This document shows, one piece after another, positions 63,902 through 64,000 of a DNA stretch of 64,000 bases (positions are counted from its first letter, which is position 1; every line of letters begins with the position of its first letter). A model generated the notes under the pieces. It did not search any database. It was not told the DNA's origin and worked only from the letters and a program-made list of their open reading frames with translations. Location: NCBI RefSeq assembly GCF_003116035.1, contig NZ_LGQW01000015.1, positions 6,702,545 to 6,766,544 of the forward strand, given 5' to 3'. The DNA is from Azospirillum sp. TSH64. GTDB lineage: Bacteria; Pseudomonadota; Alphaproteobacteria; Azospirillales; Azospirillaceae. The translations under genes were made by a program, and so were the position numbers.

Positions 63902-64000
63902 ATGATGACCATGACCGTCACGACCCTTTCCGACCTGAACGCCCTGATCGTGCGGGTGAAGGCGGCGCAGGCGCGCTTCGCCGACTATCCGCAGGAGAAG
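63902..64000 (+). CDS. adhE: Bifunctional aldehyde/alcohol dehydrogenase, N-terminal fragment
   Basis: The first 33 residues of a gene that continues beyond the window: TVTTLSDLNALIVRVKAAQA followed by RFADYPQEK. This resembles the start of AdhE, which turns acetyl-CoA into ethanol in two NADH-dependent steps (the N-terminal aldehyde dehydrogenase part begins with such a helix). Position behind fixK would suit a low-oxygen fermentation gene. Only a short piece is available, so confidence is moderate. Confidence 0.55.
   Translation, partial: MMTMTVTTLSDLNALIVRVKAAQARFADYPQEK

Overview
The window is GC-rich (about 70%) alphaproteobacterial DNA, most likely from a secondary replicon (chromid or megaplasmid) of Azospirillum or a close relative. 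The evidence is an RPA-type replication initiator beside an iteron array, a ParAB partition pair with its own candidate centromere palindromes, a complete nos cluster, an oxygen-sensing FixL-FixJ-FixK module, and dense short intergenic gaps with strong codon bias. The genus is an inference from style and gene content; no rRNA or tRNA gene was seen.

Layout. 1-3.6 kb: the tail of a metal-ABC binding protein and a MacAB-type exporter (minus strand). 3.8-13.9 kb: two consecutive cell-surface signalling iron systems (ECF sigma factor, FecR, TonB-dependent receptor with signalling domain), with three Fur-box-like palindromes, then a PepSY membrane protein and a small membrane protein. 13.9-18.3 kb: a sulfatase on the minus strand, then parA-parB; two copies of a 15-bp palindrome follow parB and a third lies inside the sulfatase gene. 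18.4-27.7 kb: nosRZDFYLX behind two FNR-family boxes. 27.8-30.5 kb: ubiT-ubiU-ubiV (oxygen-independent ubiquinone synthesis) on the minus strand, also behind an FNR-family box. 31-37 kb: two very small membrane ORFs, a GAF histidine kinase, an SDR oxidoreductase, a DUF2249 protein, a Crp/Fnr regulator of the NnrR/Dnr kind and NnrS. 37-43.4 kb: hydrolase, glutathionyl-hydroquinone reductase, YceI protein, membrane protein, LysR regulator and an SF2 helicase. 43.6-50.8 kb: a D-xylose locus (LacI-type regulator, xylB, xylA, xylF, xylH, xylG). 50.9-55.2 kb: miscellaneous exported proteins and an acetyltransferase. 55.2-58.8 kb: the replication region, consisting of repA, about 13 iterons of 18 bp, and two plasmid-type accessory genes. 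58.9-64 kb: UV endonuclease, a FixL-like sensor with two haem-type PAS domains, FixJ, a lone receiver, FixK, and the start of adhE.

How it fits together. Much of the content serves life at low oxygen: FixLJ senses oxygen and should drive fixK through a FixJ-like site upstream of fixK. FNR/FixK/Dnr-family boxes lie in front of nosR, ubiT, the DUF2249 gene, nnrS and the lone receiver gene. This suggests one regulon linking N2O respiration, anaerobic quinone synthesis and nitrogen-oxide stress. The iron, xylose and exporter loci are typical of a rhizosphere bacterium.

Repeats. A REP-like GC-rich palindrome family recurs at 18.35, 22.96, 23.06, 27.77, 41.46 and 41.55 kb. At 41.5 kb two inverted copies supply the last codons and the stop codons of two convergent genes. 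The most distinctive signals are the iteron origin, the GGTCGGAxTCCGACC palindromes that may be parS, and the tandem haem-PAS oxygen sensor.
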